Source: Brevundimonas goettingensis (GTDB lineage: Bacteria > Pseudomonadota > Alphaproteobacteria > Caulobacterales > Caulobacteraceae). From it: a DNA stretch of 64,000 nt. The notes beneath the pieces are model-generated. The model was not told the DNA's origin, searched no databases, and saw only the letters and a program-made list of their open reading frames with translations. Positions 27,469 through 35,738 of this stretch are shown piece by piece. Every line of letters begins with the position of its first letter. Positions within the stretch are counted from its first letter, which is position 1. The position numbers and the translations under genes are program-made. The stretch covers positions 1,597,001-1,661,000 of the forward strand of contig NZ_CP062222.1 of NCBI RefSeq assembly GCF_017487405.1. Reading direction: 5' to 3'.

Positions 27469-28215
27469 TCAGTCGTCGGCGTGGGACAGGGGATCGAAGG
27501 CCGGCGCCGTCGGGCGCGGGGCCGTCGCCGCCCAGCGCCGGCGTCGCGCCGCATCGCCCGACGCCCTGTCGGCCGCGTCACGCGCCGTCTGTTCGGCCAG
27601 CAGGCGCGACTGGGCCAGCAGGAGGGTGCGCAGCGCCGCCATGTCCTCAGCGAGCACGGCCAGCAGCTGATTGGTCGACTGGACGGCGGCGGTCTGGCCC
27701 GTGGCCGTCTCGCTGGCCGTCAGGGCTCCGGTGAGCCGGGCCTGCCGGCCCTGCCCCAGCCGCTCCAGCTCCGCCGCCGTTCGGGCGAGGTCCTCGGCCG
27801 TCCGGCGGGCGTTGGCGGTCCGCGCCTGCCCCTGCTCCAGCAGGCGCAGCAGGTCCGCCCCCGTCAGATCTTCCGGATACAGGGTCTGAAATTGTCGCTC
27901 CAGGCCGTTGATGGAACTCGCCAATCCCCGCGCCGTCCGCGCCAGCTCCGCCATGTCGTGAAGGCTCTGGCTCGACTGGACCAGATGGCTGTAGGGCGAG
28001 GCCGCCAGGCTCCGGGCCTCATTGGCCAGGCTCTCCAGCTGACGCGCCGCCTGCAGGGCGTTTTCGATATGGTTGCGGGGATCGAAGACGACCTGCTGCG
28101 CCGGAGCGGGAGCGGCCGCGAGAAGACTGACCGCGACCAGACCGGCCGCGAGGATCGCAAGGCGCCTATTCGGCCGCGAGCGGTCGGGCGAAGGCGTCGA
28201 AGACGGCGTCAACAT
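27469..28215 (-). CDS. trbJ: TrbJ (VirB5-like) conjugal transfer protein
   Basis: 248 aa with a signal peptide (LAILAAGLVAVSLLAAAPAPAQ). The mature protein is helical and coiled-coil-rich: FDPRNHIENALQAARQLESL, LARTARGLASSINGLERQF, and GQTAAVQSTNQLLAVLAEDM near the C-terminus, all typical of TrbJ. It is the minor pilus component of the mating-pair apparatus. The start at 28215 lies inside the 3' end of trbE (50-bp overlap). No alternative start precedes the signal sequence, so the overlap is probably real. Confidence 0.88.
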   Translation of the reverse strand: MLTPSSTPSPDRSRPNRRLAILAAGLVAVSLLAAAPAPAQQVVFDPRNHIENALQAARQLESLANEARSLAASPYSHLVQSSQSLHDMAELARTARGLASSINGLERQFQTLYPEDLTGADLLRLLEQGQARTANARRTAEDLARTAAELERLGQGRQARLTGALTASETATGQTAAVQSTNQLLAVLAEDMAALRTLLLAQSRLLAEQTARDAADRASGDAARRRRWAATAPRPTAPAFDPLSHADD

Positions 28216-30604
28216 TCTGCACTCCCTTGGCTCTGAGGAATTCGCGGGCGAACCCGCCCGGCGCCTGGCCCTCCGGGTCGGATCGCTCCAGGATCGCGTC
28301 GATCAGGGCCTGGTCCTCCGGAGAGGCGGCGCCGCACAGGGCCAGGGCCACGCCGGTCAGACGCAGGTCGAACAACCGGCGCCCGCGCGGCTGGCGCCAG
28401 TAGTAGGCCCGCTTGGGCGTAGCGAAGGCGATCAGCTCCAGCTGCCGCCGGTTGAGGCCGAAGCCGCGGTAGAGCGCCGCCGAGGACGGCTCGAGCGCGC
28501 GCGGATTGGGCAGGAACACCTGGGTGGGGCAGCTCTCGATCAGGCTCGCGGCGATCGAGGAGGCGGCGACGTCATCCAGGCTCTGGGTCGCGAAGACGAC
28601 GCTGACCCGCTTCTTGCGCAGGGTCTTGAGCCACTCGCGGATGCGCGCCGCGAAGGCCGTCTCGCCCAGGAAGAGCCAGGCCTCGTCCAGCACCAACAGG
28701 GTCGGCCGGCCGTCGAAACTCGCCTCCAGATGATGGAACAGGGCCGAGAGCACGGGCGCGACCGCCGAGGGCGTGGCCATCAGGGTCTCCAGTTCGAAGG
28801 TGTCGAACCGGGTCGGGGCGAGGGCCTCCCCCTCCCCGTCCAGCAGCGCCCCATGCGGCCCCTTCAGCGTCAGGGGCTCCAGCGCCGCGAACACCGCCTT
28901 GTCCTGGACCAGGGCGCAGAACACCGTCAGGGTGCGCTGCGAGACCGGGGCCTCGGCGAGCGCCGACAGGGCGATCCAGATCTCCTCCCGGACCCTCGGC
29001 ACGGGCTCCAGCCCGGCCAGCCGCACCGTCTCGGCGATCCATTCCGACGCCCAGGCCCGCTCGTCCTCCCGGTCGATCGCCGCGAGCGGCTGCAGGGAGA
29101 AGCGCGCCCCGGGCTCGAGCGCCCGCCAGCGGCCGCCGGCCGCCAGGGTGGCCGCCCGCGCCGACCGGCCCTTGTCGAAGAAGACGACCCTGGCGTCCGG
29201 ATAGCGGAACCACTGCAGGGCGAGGAAGGACAGGAGGGCGCTCTTGCCCGAACCCGTGGGGCCGACGACCATGGCATGGCCGACGTCCCCGACATGGAGG
29301 ACCAGGCGGAACGGGGTGGATCCGGTGGTCCGGGCCGTGGCCAGGGGCGGTCCGGCCAGGTGGGCGTCCTCCGCGGGGCCGGCCCAGACCGCCGAGACCG
29401 GCAGCAGGTCGGCGAGGTTCAGGGTCGAGACCAGCGGCCGGCGGACATCGGCATAGGGCTCTCCCGGCAGGGAGCCGAGCCAGGCCTCGACCGCATTGAG
29501 ATCCTCGACACGGGCGACCAGGCCCTTGGCGTTCAGGGCCGCCTCGACGGCGCGGGCCCGGGCGGCGGCGCCCGCCTCCGTCGCCTCGAGCACGGTCACG
29601 GTCAGGGTCAGGTAGCCGAAGGCGCAGCTCTCCGCCCCGAGCGCGGCCAGGGCGCCGTCGCACTCCTCGGTCTTGGAGGCCGCGTCGGTGTCGAGGAGCG
29701 GAACCTCCTCCCGGGTGACGGCCTCGCGCAGCAGGACGCCGACGCCCTTGCGCTTGGCGAACCAGCGCTTGCGGAGCTTGACGATCTCCCGCTCGGCCTC
29801 GGGCTTGTCCAGGCCGATCCAGCGCGCCGTCCAGCGATAGTCGAACGGCAGGGCGCCCAGGGCGTCCAGCAGTCCCGGCCGGGTCACCGACGGCAGGCCG
29901 CGCACCGAGACGACCTTGAGCCAGCGGTCGCCGAGCCGGGGCGCGACCCCGCCGGTCAGGGCCGCGTCCGCCAGCCAGGCGTCCAGGAACATCGGGGTCT
30001 CGGGCGGCCGGACGGCGAAGGGCGTCGGCGAGACGCTGTCGTGCAGCCAGGTCAGGAGGTCGGCGTCGTCCAGGCGGGCGATCTCCGGCAGGGCGTCGGA
30101 GAGAAGATCGAGGGTCGTGTCGGCCTCGCGCGAGAAGGTCGCCAGGGACAGACGCCAGTCCTGTCCGGCCCGGGCCAGGCCGTCGAACAGCCAGCGCTCC
30201 ATGCGACGGGTCTCGTCGGCGGGCGGAAGCCAGGTCAGGGCGAGGTGGAAGTCGGTCTCGAAGGCCGGATCGGCGGTCTCGAAACGGCTGCGGCGCTCCT
30301 CGTCCATCAGCCAGGCGACGTCCAGGTCGAAGGCGCTCTGCGGATAGGCCGCCGCCGGCCGCCTGCGCGCCTCCATATGCAGGCACCAGCCCGAGCCCAG
30401 CCGTTTGAGCGCATTGTTGAGCCGGGCGCGGATCGCCATCAGCTCATCCTCGGTGGAGCTCTCCAGATCGGGCCCCCGAAAGCGGCAGCCGGCCAGGAAG
30501 GATCCGTCCTTGTTGAGCACCACCCCCGGCGCGACCAGGGCGGCCCAGGGCAGATGATCGGCCAGGGCGGCGGGCCGTCTGCGATGTTCGTCGAGGAACC
30601 GCAT
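28166..30604 (-). CDS. trbE: TrbE (VirB4-like) conjugation ATPase
   Basis: 812 aa from the ATG at 30604 (the frame extends to 30790 in non-conserved sequence overlapping trbD). It energises pilus assembly at the inner membrane. The N-terminal half is the CagE/TrbE/VirB4 domain. The C-terminal half carries Walker A GPTGSGKSALLSFL, FFDKGRSARAATLAAGG, Walker B TLLVLDEAWLFLGE, and the sensor stretch VSVVFATQSLDDVAASS. Full length with no frame break, in contrast to the downstream trb genes. Confidence 0.94.
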   Translation of the reverse strand: MRFLDEHRRRPAALADHLPWAALVAPGVVLNKDGSFLAGCRFRGPDLESSTEDELMAIRARLNNALKRLGSGWCLHMEARRRPAAAYPQSAFDLDVAWLMDEERRSRFETADPAFETDFHLALTWLPPADETRRMERWLFDGLARAGQDWRLSLATFSREADTTLDLLSDALPEIARLDDADLLTWLHDSVSPTPFAVRPPETPMFLDAWLADAALTGGVAPRLGDRWLKVVSVRGLPSVTRPGLLDALGALPFDYRWTARWIGLDKPEAEREIVKLRKRWFAKRKGVGVLLREAVTREEVPLLDTDAASKTEECDGALAALGAESCAFGYLTLTVTVLEATEAGAAARARAVEAALNAKGLVARVEDLNAVEAWLGSLPGEPYADVRRPLVSTLNLADLLPVSAVWAGPAEDAHLAGPPLATARTTGSTPFRLVLHVGDVGHAMVVGPTGSGKSALLSFLALQWFRYPDARVVFFDKGRSARAATLAAGGRWRALEPGARFSLQPLAAIDREDERAWASEWIAETVRLAGLEPVPRVREEIWIALSALAEAPVSQRTLTVFCALVQDKAVFAALEPLTLKGPHGALLDGEGEALAPTRFDTFELETLMATPSAVAPVLSALFHHLEASFDGRPTLLVLDEAWLFLGETAFAARIREWLKTLRKKRVSVVFATQSLDDVAASSIAASLIESCPTQVFLPNPRALEPSSAALYRGFGLNRRQLELIAFATPKRAYYWRQPRGRRLFDLRLTGVALALCGAASPEDQALIDAILERSDPEGQAPGGFAREFLRAKGVQNVDAVFDAFARPLAAE

Positions 30605-30611
30605 CCCGCCC

Positions 30612-30875
30612 TCACCCGTCCAGATGGCCGGGCGTGCGCAGATGGCGGCGCAGCACGTCGAAGAAGCGGCGGTCGGACCGCGCGGCCCACAGGCCGATCG
30701 CATGGGCGACCGCCCACCAGAGCAGACCCAGCCACCAGATGCGCATGGCGAGGCCAAGAACCAGGGCGATGGTGCCCATGGCGATCGCATAGTCCCGCGG
30801 CATGCCGGCCATCAGGACCGGCTCGGCCAGGGCCTGGGCCACGGGCAGCTCCCAACCTTCGGGCTGGTCGGCCAT
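30612..30875 (-). CDS. trbD: TrbD (VirB3-like) conjugal transfer protein
   Basis: 87 aa from the ATG at 30875. VirB3-type short membrane protein: PVLMAGMPRDYAIAMGTIAL followed by LGLAMRIWWLGLLWWAVAHAIGL, then a basic tail FDVLRRHLRTPGHLDG. TrbD associates with TrbE at the inner membrane. Its ATG overlaps the trbC stop (TGATG), and it ends 7 bp before trbE. Confidence 0.88.
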   Translation of the reverse strand: MADQPEGWELPVAQALAEPVLMAGMPRDYAIAMGTIALVLGLAMRIWWLGLLWWAVAHAIGLWAARSDRRFFDVLRRHLRTPGHLDG

Positions 30876-31195
30876 CACGCGATCTCCGCCCCGCCGGCGA
30901 AGCCGAAGAAGTCGAGGAAGAAGGTCGAGGCGGCGAAGGCGATCGACAGTCCGAACATGATGCCCAGGCCCCGCCGCATCGAGGACCCGTTCTCGCTCAT
31001 GGCGATGCCGGCCCCGAACACGACCACGGCGACCACGGCCGCGGCCTGGACCACAGGCCCGGTGATCGACTGGACCACCTGCTGCAGGGGCCCTTCCCAC
31101 GGCATTCCCGATCCGCCCGCCAGGGCCGGTCCCGCGACCAGAAGGCCGCACGTCATCGCTGCGCCGAACAGGCGGCGCCCCAGGGTCCGTTGCAT
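30875..31195 (-). CDS. trbC: TrbC (VirB2-like) pilin precursor
   Basis: 106 aa. A long signal sequence (GAAMTCGLLVAGPALAGGSG) leads to a mature pilin with two hydrophobic helices (VVQAAAVVAVVVFGAGIAMS; GLGIMFGLSIAFAASTFFLDFFGF). This is the substrate of the TraF peptidase in P-type systems. It is the first gene of the trbC-to-HTH transcription unit. trbB, which normally precedes it directly, lies 6.2 kb away. Confidence 0.88.
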   Translation of the reverse strand: MQRTLGRRLFGAAMTCGLLVAGPALAGGSGMPWEGPLQQVVQSITGPVVQAAAVVAVVVFGAGIAMSENGSSMRRGLGIMFGLSIAFAASTFFLDFFGFAGGAEIA

Positions 31196-31716
31196 GTCTG
31201 ATGTCCTGTTGTTCAGCGCGGTTCAACACGGCGCGACTCATTGCAAGCAAATCCACCCGCAGGTTGTCAACAGGCCGAATACAGCGAACTACAGGTTAGT
31301 TTGCTCAAGTTGTTTCCGACTTGGCATGACTTGAGATTATTTCCGGCAAACACTTTTCGAACGACTTGTCCGTGGTCGACGCCTGACGCTTGACGACTTG
31401 CCAAATTGCATGTCCACCCAAGCCGTTGTTGTGGCCTGTCCGTGGAGGCCCACTACCGCTGCGCGGCGTGCAGACCAAGGGCGCGTCGTCGTCCCGTCCG
31501 TCAGCGCGAAAAACACGGTTTCGTGAGGCCGGCCTGCCGAGCCCGCATCGCGCCCGGCACAACCGCGAGCGGCGGGGCTGCAACGCCTGAGCGGCTGATC
31601 AGGGGCGAATGATGTCCACGCTGGGTCTCCCCGCTGCTCGCCTGGTGAGCGCCGCAGGCCCGCCGACGCGCTGGCCACTGGACGACGCCCCCCCGACCGC
31701 GAAACCGAGGGAACGG
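31196..31716. other. intergenic region upstream of trbC
   Basis: About 520 bp. The first 230 bp (31200-31430) are clearly richer in A/T than the surroundings and must hold the new promoter of the split trb operon. No gene is supported. This is one flank of the cargo inserted between trbB and trbC; I could not find a clean direct repeat marking the junction. Confidence 0.5.
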
Positions 31717-31923
31717 CTAGCCAGACACCCGGGCGCGAGACGCGTCGATTCTGGCCTTGAGCGCGCGACGTATCCCCAGACCGCCCAGGTTCGAGGCGAT
31801 GTCGGCGAACGCAAAACCCTCATCCAGCAACATCCGCCTCAAGGGGCGGATGGAAGAAAGCTTTCCGCTGTCCGCAAGCTCGAAGGCGCGCTCGAGAACG
31901 GTCGATCGACGCCCCGCGTTCAT
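31717..31923 (-). CDS. 68-aa helical protein of the duplicated microcassette
   Basis: 68 aa from an ATG that overlaps the stop of the membrane-peptide gene (ATGA at 31920-31923). Three short helices: TVLERAFELADSGKLSSI, RPLRRMLLDEGFAFADIASN, GIRRALKARIDASRA. It is homologous to the product at 52065-52292 (shared VLERA...ADSG, LR..L..EG.AF, L.IRR.LKARI). No known domain; it could be a small nucleic-acid- or protein-binding helical bundle. Its strict pairing with a one-helix membrane peptide in both copies argues for a joint function. Confidence 0.65.
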   Translation of the reverse strand: MNAGRRSTVLERAFELADSGKLSSIRPLRRMLLDEGFAFADIASNLGGLGIRRALKARIDASRARVSG

Positions 31924-32045
31924 CGGCCGTCGCCGTACCAGGTCGCCGCGACGAGCAGCGCGCCCAAAAGGAGGCTCGCGGCCAGCAGCCAGATCCAGAG
32001 CCACGGGGAACGTCGGAACAGTCTGTTACGAGGGCGGCGCGGCAT
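31920..32045 (-). CDS. 41-aa membrane peptide of the duplicated microcassette
   Basis: 41 aa from the ATG at 32045: a very basic N-terminus (MPRRPRNRLFRRS), then one Trp/Leu-rich membrane helix (PWLWIWLLAASLLLGALLVA) and a short polar end. Homologous to the 42-aa peptide at 52289-52417; both have RRRPR-type heads and a W-WIWLL core. The basic head predicts a cytoplasmic N-terminus. It is too short for default gene callers. Upstream at about 32120 on the coding strand, TTGTCAAGG and later ACCGCCT-GATTAC have counterparts in the other copy. Confidence 0.6.
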   Translation of the reverse strand: MPRRPRNRLFRRSPWLWIWLLAASLLLGALLVAATWYGDGR

Positions 32046-32203
32046 GCGGTCTACGGAGACGTCTGTCGGGTGTAATCAGGCGGTCCTTTTTTCGGTCGCC
32101 TTCGGCGCCTTGACAAGCGGGCCGGTCACGAGAAGGGCGCCGGCCGACGCCGTTTCCGGAATCGGATAGCCGGCCCGACCGCCACACATCCCGGGTCAGC
32201 GCC

Positions 32204-32620
32204 TCAATCGGCCTGCGGGCTCGCCGTCGCCAGTCGACGCAAGGTCTCGATGGCCAATGAAGGTGCGATATCGGATTCCTCGACCGCCTTCTTCATCGCC
32301 GGCGCCAGATCCGGCGCGATCCTGGGGGCCGTCATGCTCCACTCGCCGAACAGTCGCCCCGCGACCGGGGCCCTGTGAACTATGGTGATCGCGCTATGCC
32401 GCGGATCCTCGGACAGGCGCCGCAGCAGCCTGTCCAGGTCTTCGGGATAGCCTTCGACAACCTGGAAGAAGACGCCGTCGCTGTAGGTCAGCGCGCCGCT
32501 GACGCCGTCGCGGCGATTGTTGCGTTGCGAGACCGCCAGAACGTCCGCGATCAGCAGCAGGGAATCGACCGAGACCGTCGCACGACTGCGGTAGGCGAGG
32601 CGCTCAAGTGAACGCGCCAT
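32204..32620 (-). CDS. BLUF-domain blue-light photoreceptor
   Basis: 138 aa with a single BLUF domain over residues 3-98. The flavin-contact Tyr is in LERLAYRSRA, followed by the Asn pair in SQRNNRRDGVSGALTYSDG, the Gln in VFFQVVEG, the RH in DPRHSAITIVHRA and the Trp/Met pair in FGEWSM. The last 40 residues are helical and carry no output domain, as in short BLUF proteins that act by protein contacts. FAD-binding blue-light sensor, partner unknown. With the LOV kinase at 20-21 kb, this is the second blue-light receptor in the window. Confidence 0.88.
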   Translation of the reverse strand: MARSLERLAYRSRATVSVDSLLLIADVLAVSQRNNRRDGVSGALTYSDGVFFQVVEGYPEDLDRLLRRLSEDPRHSAITIVHRAPVAGRLFGEWSMTAPRIAPDLAPAMKKAVEESDIAPSLAIETLRRLATASPQAD

Positions 32621-32644
32621 CAGGCCTTCGCGCCCTGCACCGGA

Positions 32645-32869
32645 TCATCCGCCCAGATAACGCACATTTTCGGAGCACTCCGGACAGCGGCCGACAGGTT
32701 TCAGGCCGTTTCTGGTCGTCAACGCGCAGCCTTTGCAGGCGGTTGCCAGAACCCCGCCAAGAAGACGGTCACCGCCCGGTTCGACACGGGCGAGGTTTCC
32801 ACCGCCATCTGCGAGTTTGCCGGTCGACAAGCTGCGCCACAGGACCGCGAGGCACGCCTTGAATGTCAT
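32645..32869 (-). CDS. small zinc-ribbon-like protein
   Basis: 74 aa from the ATG at 32869 (or up to 84 aa from 32899). The C-terminal half has two Cys pairs, CKGC and CPEC, spaced about 20 residues apart, which fits a zinc ribbon or rubredoxin-like knuckle. The N-terminal half is a short helix (FKACLAVLWRSLS). No family assignment. It lies directly behind the BLUF gene on the same strand, with 25 bp between its stop and the BLUF start. Confidence 0.5.
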   Translation of the reverse strand: MTFKACLAVLWRSLSTGKLADGGGNLARVEPGGDRLLGGVLATACKGCALTTRNGLKPVGRCPECSENVRYLGG

Positions 32870-33114
32870 CGGTTCCACCCCGCACGCATCGTCAAGCACA
32901 GAGAAATACGTGTGTTTTGAAGCGCCACAACCTTCACTTTAGGCTTAGGAATGCGTCGCCGGTGCTTTTGCCCGCGTCGCCGGCCGGCGCCAGCCCGCCG
33001 CCCCGCTTCCGCCGCGGACAAATCCACCGGACCTGAGGAACCGAACGGGTCTGCGGCGATTGGCCGGAACAGGCGCGCCCTGCGCGCCGTCACACGTCGC
33101 AGTGCGGGACCGCC

Positions 33115-33900
33115 GTGAGGATCGCCACCTTCAACATCAACGGGGTGAACACCCGTCTCGCCAATCTGCTCGACTGGCTCAAGGCCGAGGCCCCGGACAT
33201 CGCCTGTCTGCAGGAGCTGAAGGCGACCGCACGCCAGTTCCCCGAGGTCGCGATCCGGGAGGCCGGCTATGACGCGGTCTGGGAGGGCGAGCACCGGTGG
33301 AACGGCGTGGCGATCCTGTCGCGGGTGGGCGCCCCGGTCGTCACCCGCCGCTCGCTTCCCGGCGACCCGGCGGACCGGCAGAGCCGCTATCTGGAGGCCG
33401 CCGTCCAGGGTGTTCTCGTCGGCTGCCTCTATCTGCCCAACGGCAATCCCCGCCCCGGTCCGAAGTTCGACTACAAGCTCGCCTGGATGGAGAGACTGAT
33501 CGCACACGCCGCCGGGCTCGTGACGGTCGACGCGCCCGTTGTCCTGTGCGGCGATTACAATGTCGTCCCTACCGAAGCTGATATCTACGACAGCCGCTCC
33601 TGGAAGGCGAACGCCCTCCTCCAGCCCGAGAGCCGGGCGGGTTTCGCCCGGCTGCTCGACCAGGGCTGGACCGACGCCCTGCGCGAACGGTTTCCGGAGC
33701 AGCCGCCCTGGACCTTCTGGCAATATTTGCGCGAGGCCTGGGCGAGAGATGCGGGCCTGAGGATCGACCACCTCCTCCTCAATCCACGGGCAGCGGCCCG
33801 ACTGAAGGACGCCGGGGTGGATGCGGCGGTGCGGGGACGGGAAAGAGCGAGCGACCACGCTCCGGCCTGGATCGAGCTGGCCGACACCGACCCCGCTTGA
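33115..33900 (+). CDS. xthA: exodeoxyribonuclease III (Xth family)
   Basis: 261 aa from a GTG start. The EEP-family nuclease signature is complete: RIATFNINGVNTRL, metal-binding Glu in CLQELKA, LYLPNGNPRPGPKFDYKL, the catalytic VLCGDYNVVPTEADIYD, and the terminal SDHAPAWIE with Asp-His. It cleaves 3' ends and AP sites in damaged DNA. Length is normal. This is cargo between trbB and trbC; a core copy is expected elsewhere in the chromosome, but that cannot be checked here. Confidence 0.9.
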   Translation: MRIATFNINGVNTRLANLLDWLKAEAPDIACLQELKATARQFPEVAIREAGYDAVWEGEHRWNGVAILSRVGAPVVTRRSLPGDPADRQSRYLEAAVQGVLVGCLYLPNGNPRPGPKFDYKLAWMERLIAHAAGLVTVDAPVVLCGDYNVVPTEADIYDSRSWKANALLQPESRAGFARLLDQGWTDALRERFPEQPPWTFWQYLREAWARDAGLRIDHLLLNPRAAARLKDAGVDAAVRGRERASDHAPAWIELADTDPA

Positions 33901-33905
33901 GCCCT

Positions 33906-34370
33906 TCAGGGACGCGGGGCGGCGCCCCACGCCCTGGGCGCGTCGTGGTCGCGGCCGAACCGCCGCAGCACGACCTTCAGGCCCGGCTCCTGGACCAGAG
34001 CGAGAGCCTGCGGAACCGCGACCCACCGGCGCTCCCGCTGTTGTCGCTCGGGCCAGTCCGCCAGTTCGATGGAAACCTCCAGGGCATAGACCGCCATACG
34101 CACCGGGCGCGTCCGCCCCCCACGCCCCGTCTTGACGGTGTCAAAGGCGCCGATGGGGTGCTCGCCGATCACGCCCTGGACTCCGGCTTCTTCCACCGCC
34201 TCCTGGGCGGCGGCCTCCCAGTCGGTCTTTCCCGGCATCCGATGCCCCTTGGGGAGGATCCAGCGGCGCGTCTCGCGCGACGTCACCAGCAGCACGTGCA
34301 CGCTCCCCGCACGCCGCTGCCAACACAGGGCGGCGACCTGATGAACCACGGATGGGGCGGGCAAGGACAT
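33906..34370 (-). CDS. NUDIX hydrolase
   Basis: 154 aa from the ATG at 34370 (the open frame starts at 34397). The NUDIX box is RWILPKGHRMPGKTDWEAAA continuing into QEAVEEAGV. The usual REXXEE arginine is replaced by Gln (QEAVEE), while the metal-binding glutamates remain. The architecture resembles the DIPP/Ap4A-like group with a C-terminal basic helix. Likely hydrolyses a nucleoside or inositol diphosphate derivative; substrate unknown. Convergent with xthA, 5 bp apart. Confidence 0.82.
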   Translation of the reverse strand: MSLPAPSVVHQVAALCWQRRAGSVHVLLVTSRETRRWILPKGHRMPGKTDWEAAAQEAVEEAGVQGVIGEHPIGAFDTVKTGRGGRTRPVRMAVYALEVSIELADWPERQQRERRWVAVPQALALVQEPGLKVVLRRFGRDHDAPRAWGAAPRP

Positions 34371-34470
34371 GGATTCGAATAGCGCGGGCCGGCGCAAAAC
34401 GGCGCCGATTGTGACAGTTGATCAGAGCCCTGATGAATCTGGGTGTCGCCGTCAAGGGTTGGTCCTACCC

Positions 34471-34941
34471 TCAGGCCTGTGTCCAGAAGGCGCGGGTGCG
34501 CTCACCGATCGTCGCGCCCGCCGTCTCGACCCGGCGTTCGATCCGGCTGCGAAACGCATCCGCCGGTTCCGGGCCCGCCAGCAGCCGCAGGCTCCGGATG
34601 ATGCGGGTGATGCGCAGATGGTTGTGGTCCGAAGGTTCGAGCCAATGGCCGGACCGGTCATAGAAGTCCGCCATCATCGCCGCGGCGCGCCGCAGGTTCG
34701 CCTGGGCCGGGATGGAGCCGCGAACCGCGGCGATATCGGCCGGGGTGAGCACCGGCGAGCCGGGAACCGCCCGGCTGGGCTCCGCGAGTGGAAAGAGCCA
34801 CTGGATGAAGTCGTGATGACGCTCCAGCTCCGTCGGCGTGAAGGCCAGGACGGTCTCGATCGGCCGCCCGCGTCCATCGGCCCCGGTCCCCTCCAGAAAC
34901 GCGACGACCTCGCTCATAGCCTCACGCTCTGCCCCGCTCAC
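34471..34941 (-). CDS. OGFr-related (opioid growth factor receptor conserved region) protein
   Basis: 156 aa from a GTG at 34941 with AGGA 5 nt upstream; an ATG at 34917 is the alternative. Contains the bacterial OGFr_N signature: ELERHHDFIQWLFPL near residue 40, then MMADFYDRSGHWLEPSDHNH and LRITRIIRSLRLL. The family name comes from a vertebrate protein, and its bacterial role is unknown. It probably belongs to the minus-strand group with the two small genes upstream. Confidence 0.78.
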   Translation of the reverse strand: MSGAEREAMSEVVAFLEGTGADGRGRPIETVLAFTPTELERHHDFIQWLFPLAEPSRAVPGSPVLTPADIAAVRGSIPAQANLRRAAAMMADFYDRSGHWLEPSDHNHLRITRIIRSLRLLAGPEPADAFRSRIERRVETAGATIGERTRAFWTQA

Positions 34942-35044
34942 GGTCGTCCTGTCCGGCCAGGCGCTCGGCCAGCACCGTCAGACGGCAGCCGGCATGACCG
35001 GCCGCCGCGACGGGACTCGTCAGGACGAAGCCGCGCCCGTTCAC
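34922..35044 (-). CDS. possible 40-aa coupled peptide
   Basis: 40 aa from a GTG overlapping the stop of the 65-aa gene (GTGA) and ending within the start region of the OGFr-like gene. Composition is ordinary (VNGRGFVLTSPVAAAGHAG...RLTVLAERLAG). Supported only by the tight overlaps; no domain. Confidence 0.25.
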   Translation of the reverse strand: MNGRGFVLTSPVAAAGHAGCRLTVLAERLAGQDDRERGRA

Positions 35045-35238
35045 GGATCGGTCGGCGCCTGTCCCGGCGCAGACTTGAAGGTCTTGCCCACCTCGCCCGC
35101 GTCCGGGCCGTCAGGCCCAGCCCGGCGAGCGGCCTCACGCCCCGTGGCAATCACATCCTTGTCCGGCGTTGCGGGATCGGGCTTCCCGCCCGGCGCGGCG
35201 CCGTTGGCCTTGCGTCCCTCGGACTGTTTGTCACCCAT
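35041..35238 (-). CDS. 65-aa disordered hydrophilic protein
   Basis: 65 aa rich in Gly, Pro, Asp and Lys (MGDKQSEGRKANGAAPGGKP...), predicted to be unstructured. A strong ribosome site (AGGAGG, 5 nt before the ATG) supports translation. Similar short hydrophilic proteins in Caulobacterales are often stress-related, but this one has no recognisable family. Confidence 0.5.
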   Translation of the reverse strand: MGDKQSEGRKANGAAPGGKPDPATPDKDVIATGREAARRAGPDGPDAGEVGKTFKSAPGQAPTDP

Positions 35239-35404
35239 ATCGGCCTCCTGCGGTTGGACGTTGTTTGGAAACCGACGCCCTGCCGATTCCGTTCCGGGCC
35301 TAACGATCCCTCGGTCACGCGGCGCTCGCGGAACGGATCGGGATCGCCGCCGTTCTCGACGCCCAAGGTCGCGGAACGTCGCGTCCCGAGGCCCGGAGTG
35401 TCGC

Positions 35405-35638
35405 GTGTCGCCCTACTATTGCATCGTCAACCTGCCGGGCGCGCCCGCGCGTGAGATCGCGGTCCTCGCCGTCAAGGACGAGACGTCCGCCGGCGAGGAT
35501 CTGGTGCGGTTCGCCGAGCGCTGGCCGGGATACGAGACGATCGCCCTCTACAGCGGCGAGCGGTCGATCGCCGTCCTCGCCAACCCGGCCCTCGGCTTCG
35601 CAGCGGAACCCCTGCCGGGCTTTTCCGAGGCGGCCTGA
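35405..35638 (+). CDS. 77-aa hypothetical protein
   Basis: 77 aa from a GTG at 35405. Reads as a compact alpha/beta protein: PYYCIVNLPGAPAREIAVLAVKD, then AGEDLVRFAERWPGYETIALYSGERSIAVLANPA. The frame is open far upstream without features, so the start is a best guess. Family not recognised. Confidence 0.45.
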   Translation: MSPYYCIVNLPGAPAREIAVLAVKDETSAGEDLVRFAERWPGYETIALYSGERSIAVLANPALGFAAEPLPGFSEAA

Positions 35639-35738
35639 CGGCGGCCCTGGCGGTTCGCCATCCGCCTGCCGCCCGGGCGCCGGGTCAGAGGAGCGAGCGA
35701 CGCACGGAGCCGAACGCCTGGACGGGCGTTGGCGGCGG

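Noticed and set aside
28073..31201. 1042-aa plus-strand open frame
   Set aside because: Antisense shadow of trbJ, trbE and trbD in GC-rich DNA; the translation is Gln/Arg/Gly-rich with no domain.
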